Shown here: piece by piece, positions 46,418-59,073 of the stretch
Layout of the letters: each line of letters begins with the position of its first letter
Position numbering within the stretch: the first letter of the stretch is position 1
Source of the DNA: Hypoxylon rubiginosum
Taxonomy: Eukaryota; Ascomycota; Sordariomycetes; Xylariales; Hypoxylaceae
DNA: 64,000 nt
Assembly: GCA_902806565.1 (NCBI GenBank)
Contig: CADCXA010000042.1
Location: forward strand, 248,001-312,000
Reading direction: 5' to 3'
Position numbers and translations under genes: made by a program
The notes under the pieces: generated by a model
What the model was told of the DNA's origin: nothing
The model's database searches: none
Seen by the model: only the letters and a program-made list of their open reading frames with translations

Positions 46418-48813
46418 CGTTACAATTCCACGCCCTGGCTATCGCGCGGGTTACGCGACACCGCAATACCGCGACCTGAATAGGTTCGGCGTTGACTTAG
46501 ATATCTAGGTACTTATGGAAGACCCATGAGAGAAAATAAAAAGGATATAACAAACAATGCTGTTTATTGCGTCTCCCCTGATCCGTGGATACGTTGTTGT
46601 CGACCGCTGAGCAATAATTTCATCTAGGAAAGAAAATGTTGTTTTGCTACGATGTCGAAACCGAAAAAGGGGCTGAACACTAGATACGCGCTGGGGAAGG
46701 ATCTGAGATGCGGCGTTCGTGTTGTGTTAGATGTCAGATCTGTGTGGCTCAAGAGAAACGCATTGTTCTAAGACAATAGGAGATCTAGATTTGCGCCGTA
46801 GGTGCCGGCACGTCGGGTCTGATGAAAGAATCCGGAAGGAGGTTGCAGCCGGAAGTCATGCGCGCCGAATAGCAAACATGGAAATGCTGGAAAGTCCGGC
46901 GATGAGGTAATCGAGTTGACTATAGGGGGCGCGTGTGTGTGTGACGAGTTGGAATTAATCAAAACAAGGTATCACACTATGCCGTGCGCCAGGGGGGAAG
47001 CTGGCAAAGCTGGCAAAGCTGGGCGAGCTGGGCAAGCTGTTGTTACTAGTCTCCTTTGGCGATTCAGCCGAGGTGGCCGGCGATGGTGACCCGGGAACAA
47101 AGACGGCTGGACGGCTGGACACTCGTTCGTAATAGGGATTCTTTTTTTTTTGACGGGGCCACAAAATTAGAAGGCTAGAACTGCACGCTGATGAGGTTTA
47201 TGCATGCATGTAACCTCCAACCTCAGCTATATTGATCTCCCGTGCGGCGGGCTTAAAGTAAAAGCAAAGATGGCCTGAAGAAGCAGTCAATACCCAAATC
47301 GGTCACCGATACCACAGGCGAATCCCGGAAATTTGCTGTCGTCGGCTAGGATCAACCAGTTATTTCGGCCGAGTTTCCCGTCTTTAGAACGATTCTGACG
47401 ACGAGACGACGCGTTATAGAGCTATTGCAATACTCGTTCACACCGTAAAGAAGGCATTGGGTATGTAAGTAGTCATGTCATGCATCTAGGTCGGCATGTT
47501 GGGAGAAGGAAAACATAGATACATACCTACATGTACGTACGACTGCAGGTAGCTCGTTCACATCGACAAGGTCCAGGTAGTCCTGGCAGTCTGGTAGTAC
47601 GCACGTAATCGACTAGGCGCACCCGCGGCCTACCCCGGTCTCTAGCTCGAGGAGGAGAGGAGGAGCGCCGGCAGTAGGAAAGGTAGAGCCGACTACGCTG
47701 CCTCGATGTGACAATTCGATGATGGGCTCGATGTAGTGCAACTCATGTGCTCGATCCGGAACGAATGGGTTGACCTGACTCGGTGGTCTCAAGATTAATC
47801 CTTGCCTCTTGCCATCATATATTTTACATAGGACAACCATAGGATACCATCGAAGACGAGGGAAGATGGCATGGCAATATGGAGTGCTGGCTCGTGCTGC
47901 TCTGCCAGTCCTGCTAGTCCTGTTAGCTACCAAAAAGAGACGGGAAAGAAATTGGCATGTGATTGCGCCTCGGAGTTTTTCCCCTGCCAAGCTAACAACG
48001 ACTTTTTTTATTATCATTCAAAAAAGTCAAGAGACGTTTATGCAATGCAGACGCTCGAGTCAAGTACGTAAGTCTTGTACCTAAGCTTCGCATTAGGTAA
48101 CACTGCCTGTGGGATAGAAGCGGGCAGAAGCGGGAAAAGGTAAGCTATGGTTATATTGTTATATCGAGGGATCGGAGTGTGACTATTGATATAGGCACAT
48201 GTGTTATATCAACTTGACTTGACTACTTGGCTAGATTCTATAAAACAAAACTATGAGTATGCTTAATAGTTTGTTCAAGAATTACCTATACCTATAATAT
48301 TATAATAGACTTGGTTATAGAGTATTACCCGAGTGAAAAGATAGTACCTAGGTAAAGTCCCCGTATGAAGCCAATCTTCGATAGGCTTATACATATATGT
48401 ACATATGTATATACCTTCAAAGATGCTATCTACCCCTCATCTCATTTTATTCAAAGCCAAGTCAAGTACTTAATTCTCACTTGTAAGGATGTGTAAGTGT
48501 AAGGATGTTAGTATGTAGCAAAGGCAGCAAGGCCAAGAGGAGGTACCCGTTACCCTGTCCTCGCCTGTTGCCTGTTAGTTTATTAATTGTCAACATTGGA
48601 ACAATGAAAGTGGCTTGTTGAGCTGCTGGGTGCTGGCAGGTGACTGAGACTATGAGACTATTTGCGGAGTAAAGGATGGGATGGTCAGGATGGTCAGGAT
48701 GGTATATGCCATAATCCCATTCGGTTCTCTCTAGCGAATAATCATTCACTCCGAATTGTTTCTGCTCGTCATTCCCATTTTCCTTGTCCAATTATCTCTC
48801 GTGTGTTACACTC

Positions 48814-48847
48814 CTCTTTTTTTTTCTTTTTCTTTTTTTTTCTTTTT
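48814..48847. repeat. Poly-T/TTTTC tract
   Basis: About 33 bases of T interrupted by single C. Confidence 0.9.
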
Positions 48848-48975
48848 GCCCTTCTTTACTTTCTTATGTTGGGTGGTCTCTTACTATGTAAGCGTTAGCA
48901 CTTTATTTTAGTACTTCGTACACTGTCACTATTCGCAATGGGTTCTATTTCCTTACCTACTGCAACGTAAACACA

Positions 48976-49060
48976 ACCCTAACCAACCCATACTCATACC
49001 AATACCCATACCCATACCACAAACCACAAACCACAAATCACAACCACCGACCACCGACCA
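48976..49060. repeat. C/A-rich short tandem repeats
   Basis: Three blocks: ATACCCATACCCATACC, then ACAAACC-type units (three), then CCACCGA-type units. Confidence 0.85.
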
Positions 49061-49853
49061 CTATCGAGGCCGAACAGCCCACCCCGTCTGCCCGTCCTGC
49101 CCGTCCTGCTCGTCGACCCTTTCCCACTAGACTGGTTGCACTCCACAGCGCGCCTTTCCTTTCTTAGTCGACCCCAACCTGAGATTCGCATTATTTCACT
49201 GCTTGTTCCGTGGAGCACTGTCGATCCCGCAAGGCTCCTGGCTTGGTAGACAGACCTCGGGCTGTACGTACATGTAGCTTCTCGGTAGTCTAATCAATGT
49301 CGACGTTACCCTGCGGCCTCATACTCAGGGGCCAACTTAATCCTCCAAGCTCGACGTGCAGGAGAGCTCTCTGACAACTCCGCTGCTATTCCTCTTTTGA
49401 CCATTGATCCGGATTGCAACCGAGCAGCCTTGTCTCCAGTCTGCCAGTCTCCAGTCTCCAGCTCTCCAGTCTGCCCCGGTCGAACCTCTTACCGTACCGC
49501 ACTCCATTGTAAACGGCGATCCTCTCTGCAATATTCGCTCCATACCGTATACCTACCCGTTCACCTACCTATCCGCCCCTCCCCGCTGCGGAGGATATGG
49601 ATGGCATATCTCAACTATACCGTCTTGCAGCGCCTATGTCACGCATACCAAACCGATCCCGACTCCGTCGCCTGTCCCGAAATTTTCGAACCCACTACCA
49701 CGAAACTACCATCACGAGTCGACCGCGAGTGCCGTTAGAGTATAGAACGAGACTTGCCTTGCGCTCTTCGTCCGCCGTTCTCCAAGTCTGAGTTAAAAAC
49801 TCGTTGGCATCAATATTATTCGCTTCGCGATTCGCCGCGTCACAGAAGCCCCC

Positions 49854-51395
49854 ATGAGCGCCGTGTGCATCCAACGTCCCAACATGGGTTCATCACAACC
49901 GCCTGACGGCAATCAACCGTTTGGCTGTGAGTCTCCCGTCTCCCCCGACCTCCTACCAATACCGTTAAGGCCCAGGGAACTGACTGTTTCCTAAGATCAC
50001 ATATCTGAAGATTTCTTCTTTAGAGCTCCTACGCCTCCTCCGGGCGACCCTTTGCTAGGTCAGGACGACTCTAGACTACTAAACTTATTCTTCGAAGACA
50101 TGGCATCCGACCAGTATCCTACTTCATACGGCGAAGGGCTCAACTTTAGCGAACAGTGGATAAGTCAACTGCCGCCATCATTTCTGGGTCATAGCACGTC
50201 CTTCGGGCAGCAGCCTCAACCATCCACCCTTCCGATGAATGGAATGCCTGCTACTAGTTATCAGGACGTCTTTACCTTTGGCCAGAATCTGATGCCGCCA
50301 CCGCCGACGCAACCGCACCCGCACCCGCCACTACAGCATCACCCGCAGCATCACCAACATCACCACCAATATCAACAGCATACCATACCACCGCCAAGCC
50401 CACACACGCCGGTCGAACAAAATGCTCACGTCGATGTGGCCGCAGTTCTAACCTCCCTTCATCATGGTTACCAGAATGGTCATGCCAATGGTCATTCCAA
50501 TGGCCATCCAGTTAACGAAAATAACATAAGCCGCGCAGCTGTTATGCCCTCTCAGCATCCTGGTGCTCCCGTCGATCACATGAGACCGTCGCCTCGCAAT
50601 CACGTCAGTCTCAGACAGAGTAGCCTTCCTCGGCGAAGGCATAGTCCATCAACAGGAGCTGATACCCTATTTACCGACATGATGTTTGGGAGCTCTCCGG
50701 GGTTGAACAGTCAACGACCTGTGGAAACACCTGAGCTGCAGTGGGGTTCTGACGCGAATTTTGTGAGAGCACAAGGTTATATTCCACCAGAGCATGAATC
50801 CAGCGAGGTCATTGAACAGAAACGGATGGGAGTCCTAAACGCTTTCTCGCTCAATGACAGCGCAGCTACGACTCGACCTCCATCTCCTATAGGCAACGGG
50901 GAAAGTTCATCAGTCGCCGTAGGGGCGAACAATTCGAACAGTTATGTCAAAGAGGAGCGTAATGCTGACGCCCCACCAGCCAAGCGCCGCAAGAGCAAGA
51001 CCAAGGCAAAGGAGGAAATTGAGGAAGACGGTGATGAAATATTATCCATACCACCGAGGGCGATAGCCAAGAAGCGCAAATCGAAAGCGGATCTCAACGG
51101 AACTCCCGACGCCTCTTCACCTGCTCAAGAAACGGCTGTGAAGCGAAGGAAGTCGGCAGCGAACGCAGCGAAACAAGCGCGAGAAAATCTAACGGACGCC
51201 CAGAAGAGGGAAAATCACATAAGGAGCGAGCAAAAGAGGAGAGGGGCAATCAAGGAAGGGTTCGATGATCTTGGCGAGATCACGCCGAACCTGAAAGGGG
51301 GTGGCTATAGCAAGAGTACCATGCTTTCAATAGCGGGAGAATGGCTTGAAAAGATATTAGGCGGTAATGAAGAGCTGGAAAAACTAGCTAGGTAG
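49854..51395 (+). CDS. Basic helix-loop-helix transcription factor
   Basis: DNA-binding regulator acting as a dimer at E-box sites; nuclear. Two exons: 49854-49926 and 50026-51395, 480 residues. The exon 1 donor is GTGAGT; the acceptor is the second of two AGs (50024-50025), since the first would create a stop or shift. A second in-frame ATG at 49884 may be the real start. Residues 80-150 are Pro/His/Gln-rich (PHPHPPLQHHPQHHQHHHQ) with NGH repeats; the middle is Ser-rich. Two bipartite basic stretches (PAKRRKSKTKAK, AKKRKSK, KRRKSAANAAK) precede the bHLH at about 400-470: RENHIRSEQKRRGAIKEGF, loop PNLKGGGYSKS, second helix TMLSIAGEWLEKILGG. The basic region has H-x3-E-x3-R spacing for CACGTG-type sites. 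The C-terminus ends directly after helix 2 without a long leucine zipper. Target genes are unknown. Confidence 0.88.
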
Positions 51396-52006
51396 TAATG
51401 ATGACGGTGGCTATTGTTGGTAAGGTTTCGATATCGTGTTGTGCATGAGCATGACGACGAGGCCGAGCTGCAAAAAGTACCTACGATCTTTGCTATTCGG
51501 CCGGAGTTCTTTTTCTTTTTTGGCTAGGGTCACGGTCGCAGCGAGCTAGGCGATTTGGGAAAGGGGGTGGAAAACTCAGGGGCGGAAATCATCGTGTGGT
51601 TGGCGGATATTTGTGGTTTTTTTTTCCGAAGCCATCTTCAGGTGCATATTTTTTGGCTATTGATACCTCCGGAGTTGCTTTACTTGTTTATACGGGATAC
51701 AGAGACTGAAATTCCGGTTGGCCTCTTTTGTGTCTCGAGGAAAGGGGAGGGGAATGAGCTGTTATGAGGAACGGTTTAACCCGAATACCATTGTGAGTTC
51801 AAGTTAAAAACACTAATTTGTTACTATCTAATATACCATATGAATATATACGTTGGATATTACTTCAACAGAATGAATCATACAGAAGATTAATGTGTTC
51901 TGGTCTGCATACTAAGGTATCTTCTCAAATTAAATACAAACAGGGGGTATCTATAAGACAAGTAGGTATCCAGAAGCAGCAAAAAATGAGGCTGAAGTAC
52001 AGGCGC
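51396..52006. other. Convergent intergenic region
   Basis: 611 bp between the bHLH stop (+) and the polymerase stop (-). T-rich tracts at 51506-51520 and 51616-51628; no coding frame. Confidence 0.45.
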
Positions 52007-54044
52007 TCAGTCGCCAATGGCATGGAATCTCTCATGTGCCGCCATTGCAAACAGGGGGATCGCATGTCCGCAGAGATGGCATCTTTCAGACTCCTCTTCT
52101 TCCTCCCAAGCATCCGCATCTGAGTCCAATGATATATCTGCCGACTCGTCCATGAATACGCTATCATCCCCTTGCTCACAATCCTCTTCTCTATTTTCCC
52201 CAGCGTCCTCTGCAGGACTATCAAAATGCGAATCAGCGACAGCATCGTGCACAGGCGTAGTATCGTACACCGTCCACTCGCGCAGCTTACCCTCCTGCGT
52301 CCGAAACATGCTCGCGATGTTCCGCCCTCCCCCCCCTCCTCCCACTCCGCCCCCCGCCTCACCGTCGGAGCCCGCGACCGTCACCATGTTCGTCACGCAG
52401 ACATTGATCAGGGCCAGGTTCCACCCCTGCCGCTCCGGGTTCAGGCGGCGGAACAGGGGCAGCAGGGTTTCCGCGGCCAGCCGCTCGGCGACGGCCTCGG
52501 CGCTGCTGTCTCGCAGGTTGAGGGCGAAGCTGGGGAGCGGTTGGCTGCGGGAGATGCGGCTGAAACTTTCTGCGGCCGGTGGGGCGGATGCGGAGGTGGG
52601 GGCGGAAGAAGAAGAGGGAGCGTTGGGTTTCGGTCGCGTGCGCGTCGACAGGCGCAGCGTCTTGGGGTATGCGATCCAGCGCTGCTGGTTCTGCGAACTA
52701 GGGTCCGAGGGGTCCGCTTCTTCTTCTTCTACTACGAGGTCCACGCGCATGCGCCGGACGAGCGACGTGGCGAGGGCGTGCAGCTCCCGCGCGATCTCGG
52801 CGGGCGTGTTGAGCGGCTTCGCCATGTACGTGTCCTCGATGCTGATCTGCGTGGGCACGTCGCTCGCTTCCTTCACGTCGGAGTTGTCGGCGCCGTGTAG
52901 CAGGTTCCAGACCTTCTCGCCGCTGCCGCGCTCTGCGCCGGGCCGGTCGAGGATCCGCTCCAGGAGGTCCGCGGACATGGACGGGTGTTGTCGGACTTGG
53001 CCTACGGTCACTTTGGCCCCTTGCTCCAGGTCGTGCGAGTTGGAGGCGGCCGTGTTCGTCGAGAGCACGTGGTCTTGGATTAGCTGCGCGATGCGGGAAC
53101 CTATGCCTGGTATCTGTCGGAGCTTGTGGCCGTCCATGAAGTCCTGGACATGATTATCATGAATGCTGAGGAGCGTCGTCTGATTCTTCGGCTTGTTCAC
53201 GCTACCGGCTAGTTTAGCTAGAGTTTTGTTCGTTGAGATACCTCCGCTAGAAGTATACCCAAAGTCCTCTTCCAGCTTAAGTCGTAGGTAGCCCCCGAGA
53301 TGCGATGCGAGCATCAAGCGCACTCCTAAAGGGTCACTCAATATAGTCGAAACATCTTTTAGATCTAAGGACGGCTGGACACATCCGAAGAACCGGTTAC
53401 CATCGAAGCTGAAGCCTTTCTCGGGGTCCTGTCTGGAGAGCTGAAAGAAAGAATCCTGCAGTGCGTTGAGGTTGAGCAGCTCCACGTTGTACGCGATCAC
53501 GTCCGTGACATCGAGAAAGACTTCATCAAGACCCAAGCGTTCCACGCGGCCATTCCAGGAGTGCGACCTCAGCACGGACCAGAGCTTCTTCGAGGCGTCG
53601 CGGAACGGGGTCAGATCCTCGCCGTTGACTATGATCAGGTCCGGGCACGCCTTCTGGGCCTCGGAGATAAGCATCAGCTTCTTGACGCCCCGGGCCCGAG
53701 CGGCGTAGTTGCATGTCGCCAGGATGCTCTTCTGCTTGACGCCCAGCGGGAGCCCCCTGAGGGCCGGGTTCGCGTTCTCGAACACGCTGGCGTAGAAGCA
53801 GTCGTAGTCCTTTGCGTCATTGTCAGTGAAAATTATCTCTCGATCCGGACTTTCGAAATAAAATAAAAAAGATGGAGAAAGAGAGAGAGAGAGACAAAGA
53901 TAGACAGATATGTCGGTGTAGGCAGGAATAAAAATAAATAAGTCTTACAAAGTGTAGGATGACGCGGTCGTCGTTCCTCTTAGGGGCTCTGCGGGCGATC
54001 GGCTTGGCTGCTGGTCCCGACGTCAGCGCTGGTATTGTCTTCAT
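52007..54044 (-). CDS. Y-family translesion DNA polymerase, iota-like
   Basis: Low-fidelity polymerase that copies past damaged bases; nuclear. Two exons on the minus strand: 54044-53949 and 53809-52007, 632 residues. The intron (GTAAGA to AAAG) joins VILHF to DYDCFYASVFE, restoring the first catalytic block (Asp33, Asp35). The second block is RLGLDEVFLDVTD (Asp127, Glu128). Further motifs are QKSILATCNYAARARGV (nucleotide binding), ASHLGGYLRLKLEEDFGYTSSGGISTNKTLAKLAG (palm) and IPGIGSRIAQLI (helix-hairpin-helix thumb). The little-finger part follows at about 330-510 with insertions (Ser/Pro-rich, Gly-rich). Near the C-terminus CHLCGHAIPLFAMAAHERFH looks like a UBZ-type ubiquitin-binding zinc finger (C-x2-C...H-x3-H). 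Eta is less likely: the first block reads FDYDCFYA and the order matches iota. The 3' half is very GC-rich. Confidence 0.88.
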
Positions 54045-55966
54045 CTTGTTCCATTTTTAGATTTAAATTAGACACGGTCAGGTATTTAGAATAGCTGATG
54101 TAGATTGTTCTCTCCGAATGGGTCCGTCGTTGGTGATCTGAAGACTAAACGTCACATTATCATGATGCCCAATACCTTTGGAAATAAACATTAGGTACGG
54201 ATATGTACAGTATCTCCAAGCCACAGTTGCATCTTGATTATGTGATTGTAAATTCGTAAGCCACACGGAAATGGACAAGTATCGGGGCCGTTCGCATTTG
54301 CCGCACTGAACCCCACCCGGACCCGAGTAAGGCACTGAGTTGAGTTATATTTGGTAATTTTTAGCCCCTCAACGTTTTACTCTTTCTTGACCATTGACTG
54401 TTGAGACGAACGTCACGTTTCGAAACATTCCAATGGCGAATGTTCCTATTTTCGTCTCATGTGAGACTCTGCACTTATCATACAATTATCAATTAACGAG
54501 TCGAGCGACATTTGTCATTTCATTTACATGAATGACACGAATGACACGAATGTCACTCTGATCTGTTTATCTTAGTCCACCACCATCCAGCGAGTATTGA
54601 GCATTGAGCATTGGGCTAAATACAACCATTGGTCATAGTAAATGTCTGCAGCGACGGCTGATCGAAAGATAACAGCATGATTCGTCTTGTTCCAGAGGAA
54701 ACGGGGAAACTTCCTCAGTGGTGAGACAAGTTGACGTGTTTTAGACAGCTTGGCCTCTTTATAGAAGACCAGTAGATCGGCTTCTAGTGGAGCGATCAAC
54801 CGACGATAGGCTCTAGCATTACATCCTCACGGTAGTCCGAGGATGGGAATCTTTGCAAGATGCTGTCATCGTCGCTCAGAAGACCGTCGATGTTTCTAGT
54901 TTGCAGGAACGCAGCTTTTGCCGTTGTTTCCCAATCCGAGGGGGTACGTGGGAATGTGGCTTGCGCAGAAAGGGAGATTGGCAAGGACCAACAGCTTGCC
55001 TCCTGAAAGGAGGACAGACTCCTTCCAGCACAGCTTACAGTCACCTGCTCTTTTCAGTACCTACCTCCTACCTAGGTATGCATGCAAGCAAGTTGACTTG
55101 CCTCGACGGCAAATATGGTGCTTGATTTTTACGCAACTATCTATCCCTTAGATATTCACCGCTTATCTGACTGGGCTTCAATTCAACGAACATATACGTA
55201 CCTATGAAAGGATATCTCCGAAATGCGGGGAGATCATCAATAGGTGCTCGATGCCCAAGGGAATAGGCGCCATAGAGCCCAGAAGGCGGTAATCGTATAC
55301 GCGAGGCGGCCCGTTAGCCGACCTCGCCGTGTTTGCCATTGGCTAAGTATAGCCAGGATCGTACAGACCGGTAGGGGTACGTGGGCGCTTGCGCCTTCAA
55401 TCATATATCCCTCTCTAAGCCCTAGTCTCTTTTTATAGCCAACCACCAACTTGGTCCGTTGAGATGACTGCATTTGTCTCTAGCAAACTTCCTCCCGACT
55501 GGTCCATACCTTGCCCATTTCACCTTCTAGTTTCAATAACTCCTATCACCCCGATCCTTTTGGTCTTATTTTCCCACTTTCCCAACTCCCCCTCTCCACT
55601 CCTCTCGCGCATGGGATCTTGTTGCTTCACACTGCAGTTTGCATTAGTTCCATGTACCATGCTTCGACCGCTCAACTGATCCGGCTGCTATCCCTTCCCT
55701 CGCCCGGTCTTCTATCGATGGCCTACAGGTGATATATAGCCGCTGGCCCCCCCTCGTCCGGCACTTATAAGCTATAATACGTTTACTTTGCGTTTACTGC
55801 TCTCAATATATCCCGGCCGGCTGGGGGTTGCTTGAAGGTCCTCGTCTGCTGGTAGCACAGGCTGAGCAGCATTTTCGACAGCCTTTTCTTATATTCATGT
55901 ATTTTCTTTCATAGCAGTGTCGACGGCTGGAATCATTTTAGCGGCATTCACGAAGCCATCGTCATC
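54045..55966. other. Divergent intergenic region of 1.9 kb
   Basis: Between the polymerase start (-) and the hypothetical-protein start (+). It contains a 9-11-bp direct repeat (ATGACACGA, 54531-54553), a CTACCTACCTCCTACCTAGG-like stretch at about 55060-55078, and a long C/T-rich part (55450-55720) likely in the promoter/leader. Short frames have no family resemblance. Confidence 0.45.
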
Positions 55967-57346
55967 ATGGCAAGCCCAGAGTCGTCCAAGAGACCTAGGC
56001 TGTCTCTTCAGATCAAGTCATCGCCTGGACCAAGCTCTAGGTCAGCGAGGGCGTTATCTCAAGCGGATCCTAAATCTCCAACGTCTTTCAATACGCTGTC
56101 AAATATTTATGTCACTGCTATTGAAAGATCGACGCCGACTCAGTCGACACCTGTGACGGCTATTAACCATCATCAACCTCTCAAACTCCAGACTAATCCG
56201 GATACACTCAAGACTCAGAAGATGAGAGTAGATACTCCTTACACTGCAGCATTACCGGACACTCCATTATCTGCTAACCCTAAATCGCCGGCTCAGCAGA
56301 TGGATATGATCTTTCCGAGTACTATGACGGCAACCCCTCCCCTGTCCGCTGGGCCAGTTGAGTCTTCCGGACCTAGCAAATTCCCGTTCGTATCTACCGA
56401 TACGGGCAAACGGGGCTTTCCCTCTTCACCTGCCCAAGGCCGTCGTCGAGTGATTTACGCACCGTTTGGATTACCAGCAAAGGCGCCGTATAGTCGTGAT
56501 AGGTCTCTTCACAGCATATTACGAAATTCACCTTTACCCCCTTCAAGTGCTCGGTCACCCATCTCGCCAAGGAGACAATCACGGCGTCTTCAGGAAAAAG
56601 CGGCAAAACATGTGGGGTACGTGTCTCCGTTGGAGCAAACAATAACGACAGAGAGGTACACGCAGTCGCATATCGATCTCCTTGCGGATGAAGCATCACC
56701 CTACACGCCATCTCCAGCCGTGGAGGATTCTGATATGGCACTTGATCTTGCTATGGCATACACCGGCGATGAAATTCGGGATGGCGGGGAGACTCCAGGA
56801 CCATTTGAGGAAATGCGGAGGCACATGACAGGGCTAAGCACGGAGACGCCGATTCGGTCACCAAGACCAGAAGGCGTCCGGAAGCGGAAGAAGAAGGAGA
56901 AGAAGCGAAGATGGGTCTGGACTATCGGGCAGGACGACGAGGAAAATGAGAGCGGTGCGGTAGCAGCTCTGAGAGCTGCTGCAGAAGCTTCTACTCCAAA
57001 AGCCTCTTCGGCTCCGCTCTTGTCTATACCGACGCCTGGACGTGCAAAGGCAGTAAAACCAGGACCTTCGAAAAAGGTTCAGATCAGCGTCGAGACCGTC
57101 GAGTCAGGATCGGACATGACAGCTGATAGGATGGACGTCGAGATGTCAGATGCGGGCAGCAGGGTCTCTAGCAGGGCTACGACACCTCTTAGCGTGGACT
57201 TGGAGAAGACTCCGACCGTGGCGGCGCCCACCACAGCACTCCTAGATATGGATAGGGTCGATTCGACAGATGCAAGCAACCCCGAGGCGGGCACTAGGAG
57301 GGACACACCTATCCCGCCAGATCTAGTGAATAACGAGCTGGTGTAA
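55967..57346 (+). CDS. Unrecognised disordered basic protein
   Basis: 459 residues in a single exon from the ATG at 55967. I do not recognise a domain. It is Ser/Thr/Pro-rich, with many SP/TP sites that could be CDK or MAPK targets. Two basic stretches stand out: RRVIYAPFGLPAKAPYSRDRSLHSILR (about 160-190) and RKRKKKEKKRRWVWTIGQDD (about 305-325). Between them is SPISPRRQSRRLQEKAAKH. The last quarter is acidic and Ser/Thr-rich. There is no signal peptide or membrane segment. The conserved-looking blocks suggest a nuclear protein with short binding motifs (RRWVWTIG might be a docking motif). Long uninterrupted frame and normal codon use support it as real. Confidence 0.75.
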   Translation: MASPESSKRPRLSLQIKSSPGPSSRSARALSQADPKSPTSFNTLSNIYVTAIERSTPTQSTPVTAINHHQPLKLQTNPDTLKTQKMRVDTPYTAALPDTPLSANPKSPAQQMDMIFPSTMTATPPLSAGPVESSGPSKFPFVSTDTGKRGFPSSPAQGRRRVIYAPFGLPAKAPYSRDRSLHSILRNSPLPPSSARSPISPRRQSRRLQEKAAKHVGYVSPLEQTITTERYTQSHIDLLADEASPYTPSPAVEDSDMALDLAMAYTGDEIRDGGETPGPFEEMRRHMTGLSTETPIRSPRPEGVRKRKKKEKKRRWVWTIGQDDEENESGAVAALRAAAEASTPKASSAPLLSIPTPGRAKAVKPGPSKKVQISVETVESGSDMTADRMDVEMSDAGSRVSSRATTPLSVDLEKTPTVAAPTTALLDMDRVDSTDASNPEAGTRRDTPIPPDLVNNELV

Positions 57347-57690
57347 CCTGCGCGGTCAGGGGGCATTGGACATATTGTCGGAATTAGAGCCAAAGGGGCG
57401 GCTCTATTTTCGAATTTAGGCAAAGGAAAAAAGCATAGGATATAAACGCATACCGCGAGGAATATGGATGCATCGCAGCATTGGGAGGTTTGGTCTATTT
57501 GGTTAGCCTAGGCGTTTATTCGATACCATGGCATTTGTGTGTTTGGGTCTGGTTTCGAGTACACGGTATATAGCATGAGGATATGATATAATGGATATGA
57601 ATTTCAAATGCCATTCAGCTCAGTTATAGGGTGACTTAGTGAGTGTGATGAAACATGCACTGTAGTAGCGCCCATAGACCACTTGACGAC

Positions 57691-57715
57691 ATGTATGTAT
57701 GTATGTATGTATGTA
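57691..57715. repeat. (ATGT)6 microsatellite
   Basis: Six uninterrupted ATGT units. Confidence 0.95.
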
Positions 57716-58486
57716 AGTGCCTACACCATATGGGAGCAGTGTATGCGAACGCACTGCATGTGTTTCATGGAAGCCTCATTGCTAGGTCTAGATCTAGATG
57801 GACACACTTTATTTAAACAGGATCAAGAACAGGCTGCGAGATGGTAGGAATCAAATCCCCGAAGTATATATGCTTACAGCAAACAAGACAGGCGTCAAGT
57901 GAACGAATCTTGGTTGATGCTATATGACGCAAGTTTCTATATCCACCCTTACCGTAGATCCTGTCTGTGCTTCTCTCCTCGCTAATCTATATCAGCCCAC
58001 GGTAAAGACGGCACGCCATGTTTTTCTGCTCGCTAATTATCTTGGCCTGTCGTGGCTATTCTACTACTTGAATTGCAATTCTCCTAGCTCAAGAAAACGA
58101 AGATAAGATAGATGTTCGCTTAATGGTTCGAGCTACGTGGAAACCCCAGTTCTTTTAATGATGTGTTTTCATAAGGCCCGTGTAAACGAATCGTTGGTAA
58201 CAGTCTTCCTTTTCACATGCTAATACGATAGGTCATGAATACTTTCCTTTTTCACCCTTGAGTCTTATGAACAGGGTAGAGCTTCGATTATGGTATAAGT
58301 GACACAAGCTTTACCGATCTGAAAATCGAAACCGGTCCCAGGCCGGTGGTTCGCATCGCCAAGCAGCCCAAGCTGGCTTTGTGATACCTGGCAAGGTAGC
58401 GTCGCAATTCGATAAGCGGGACGGGTACATACAAGATCGAGTTGGAGCCGAGTGGGCAGGTGGGGGTTTATCCAATCCCTACCTAT

Positions 58487-58516
58487 CTGCCTGTCTTGTC
58501 TGCCTGTCTGCCTGTC
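58487..58516. repeat. CTGCCTGT repeat
   Basis: Three to four copies of TGCCTGTC with slight variation. Confidence 0.85.
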
Positions 58517-59073
58517 CAAGCCATCCAATGCCTTGGATGGAGATAAAAAGACCAACCCCTCTGCCCCTCCGAATTGGACGAGATCTGGGGGAGTACAAGT
58601 AAAAAAGTATTCTGACTTTGTAAAAGAGCTAGACGTCTCCACCGACGTCATACACTCCCACCCAGCACGATTCATCTACACAATTCAAGCTGAAAGAGGA
58701 CAAACGTGTTTGGCAATATGATGCAACGCTGCCAACCTAAGAGCATGCCTTTCCTACATATGTAGCCTTCCTAGCTTACCTAGCTCTTCTCTGTAGATCA
58801 CATATCTAAAGTATTTGTCTCCAAGGTCGGTTTCTTTCGTAGACGAACTCTCATCACTTTCTTCCAATCCATAACGTAACTCCTAATTCTTGGAAGCTCG
58901 CTCGCTCGCTACATTGCTATTGCTCTCACCAATCCAATAGCTCGACGAGCAAGGGTTGAAAGGACAATTCCTTCCAATATCTCTTATTGTAGATTGTTGC
59001 TATACTCTCTTAAAGAAACCAGGTCCCCTGCTTCTATGAACACCTAGAACCCTTTCCATAACCTCCAGACGCC

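Larger units (their letters stand above)
46418..49853. other. Gene-free interval of 3.4 kb
   Basis: No frame is convincingly coding; the longest short frames (up to about 134 codons) lack motifs and codon bias. It holds simple repeats (a T-rich run at 48814-48847, C/A-rich repeats at 48976-49060, CAGTCTCC-type repeats at 49436-49472) and many TACCTA/TAGGTA words. The last 800 bp are C/T-rich and are likely the promoter and leader of the bHLH gene. Confidence 0.4.
57347..59073. other. Intergenic region of 1.7 kb
   Basis: Contains an (ATGT)6 microsatellite at 57691-57715 and a CTGCCTGTCTTGTCTGCCTG repeat at about 58487-58516. The stretch 58780-59070 is C/T-rich and likely the leader of the C2-protein gene. 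No coding frame seen. Confidence 0.45.

Noticed and set aside
47613..48017. 134-codon minus-strand frame
   Set aside because: No motif, no codon bias like neighbouring genes, and it overlaps a similar plus-strand frame; judged chance.
48972..48990. AACCCTAACC resembling telomere repeat
   Set aside because: A single copy within a C/A-rich simple-repeat region; no array, so no evidence for an interstitial telomere.
52017..53153. 378-codon open frame on the plus strand opposite the polymerase gene
   Set aside because: It lies antisense to a strongly supported polymerase CDS; the GC-rich codon use of that gene removes stops on the other strand. The product is Ser/Arg low complexity without motifs.
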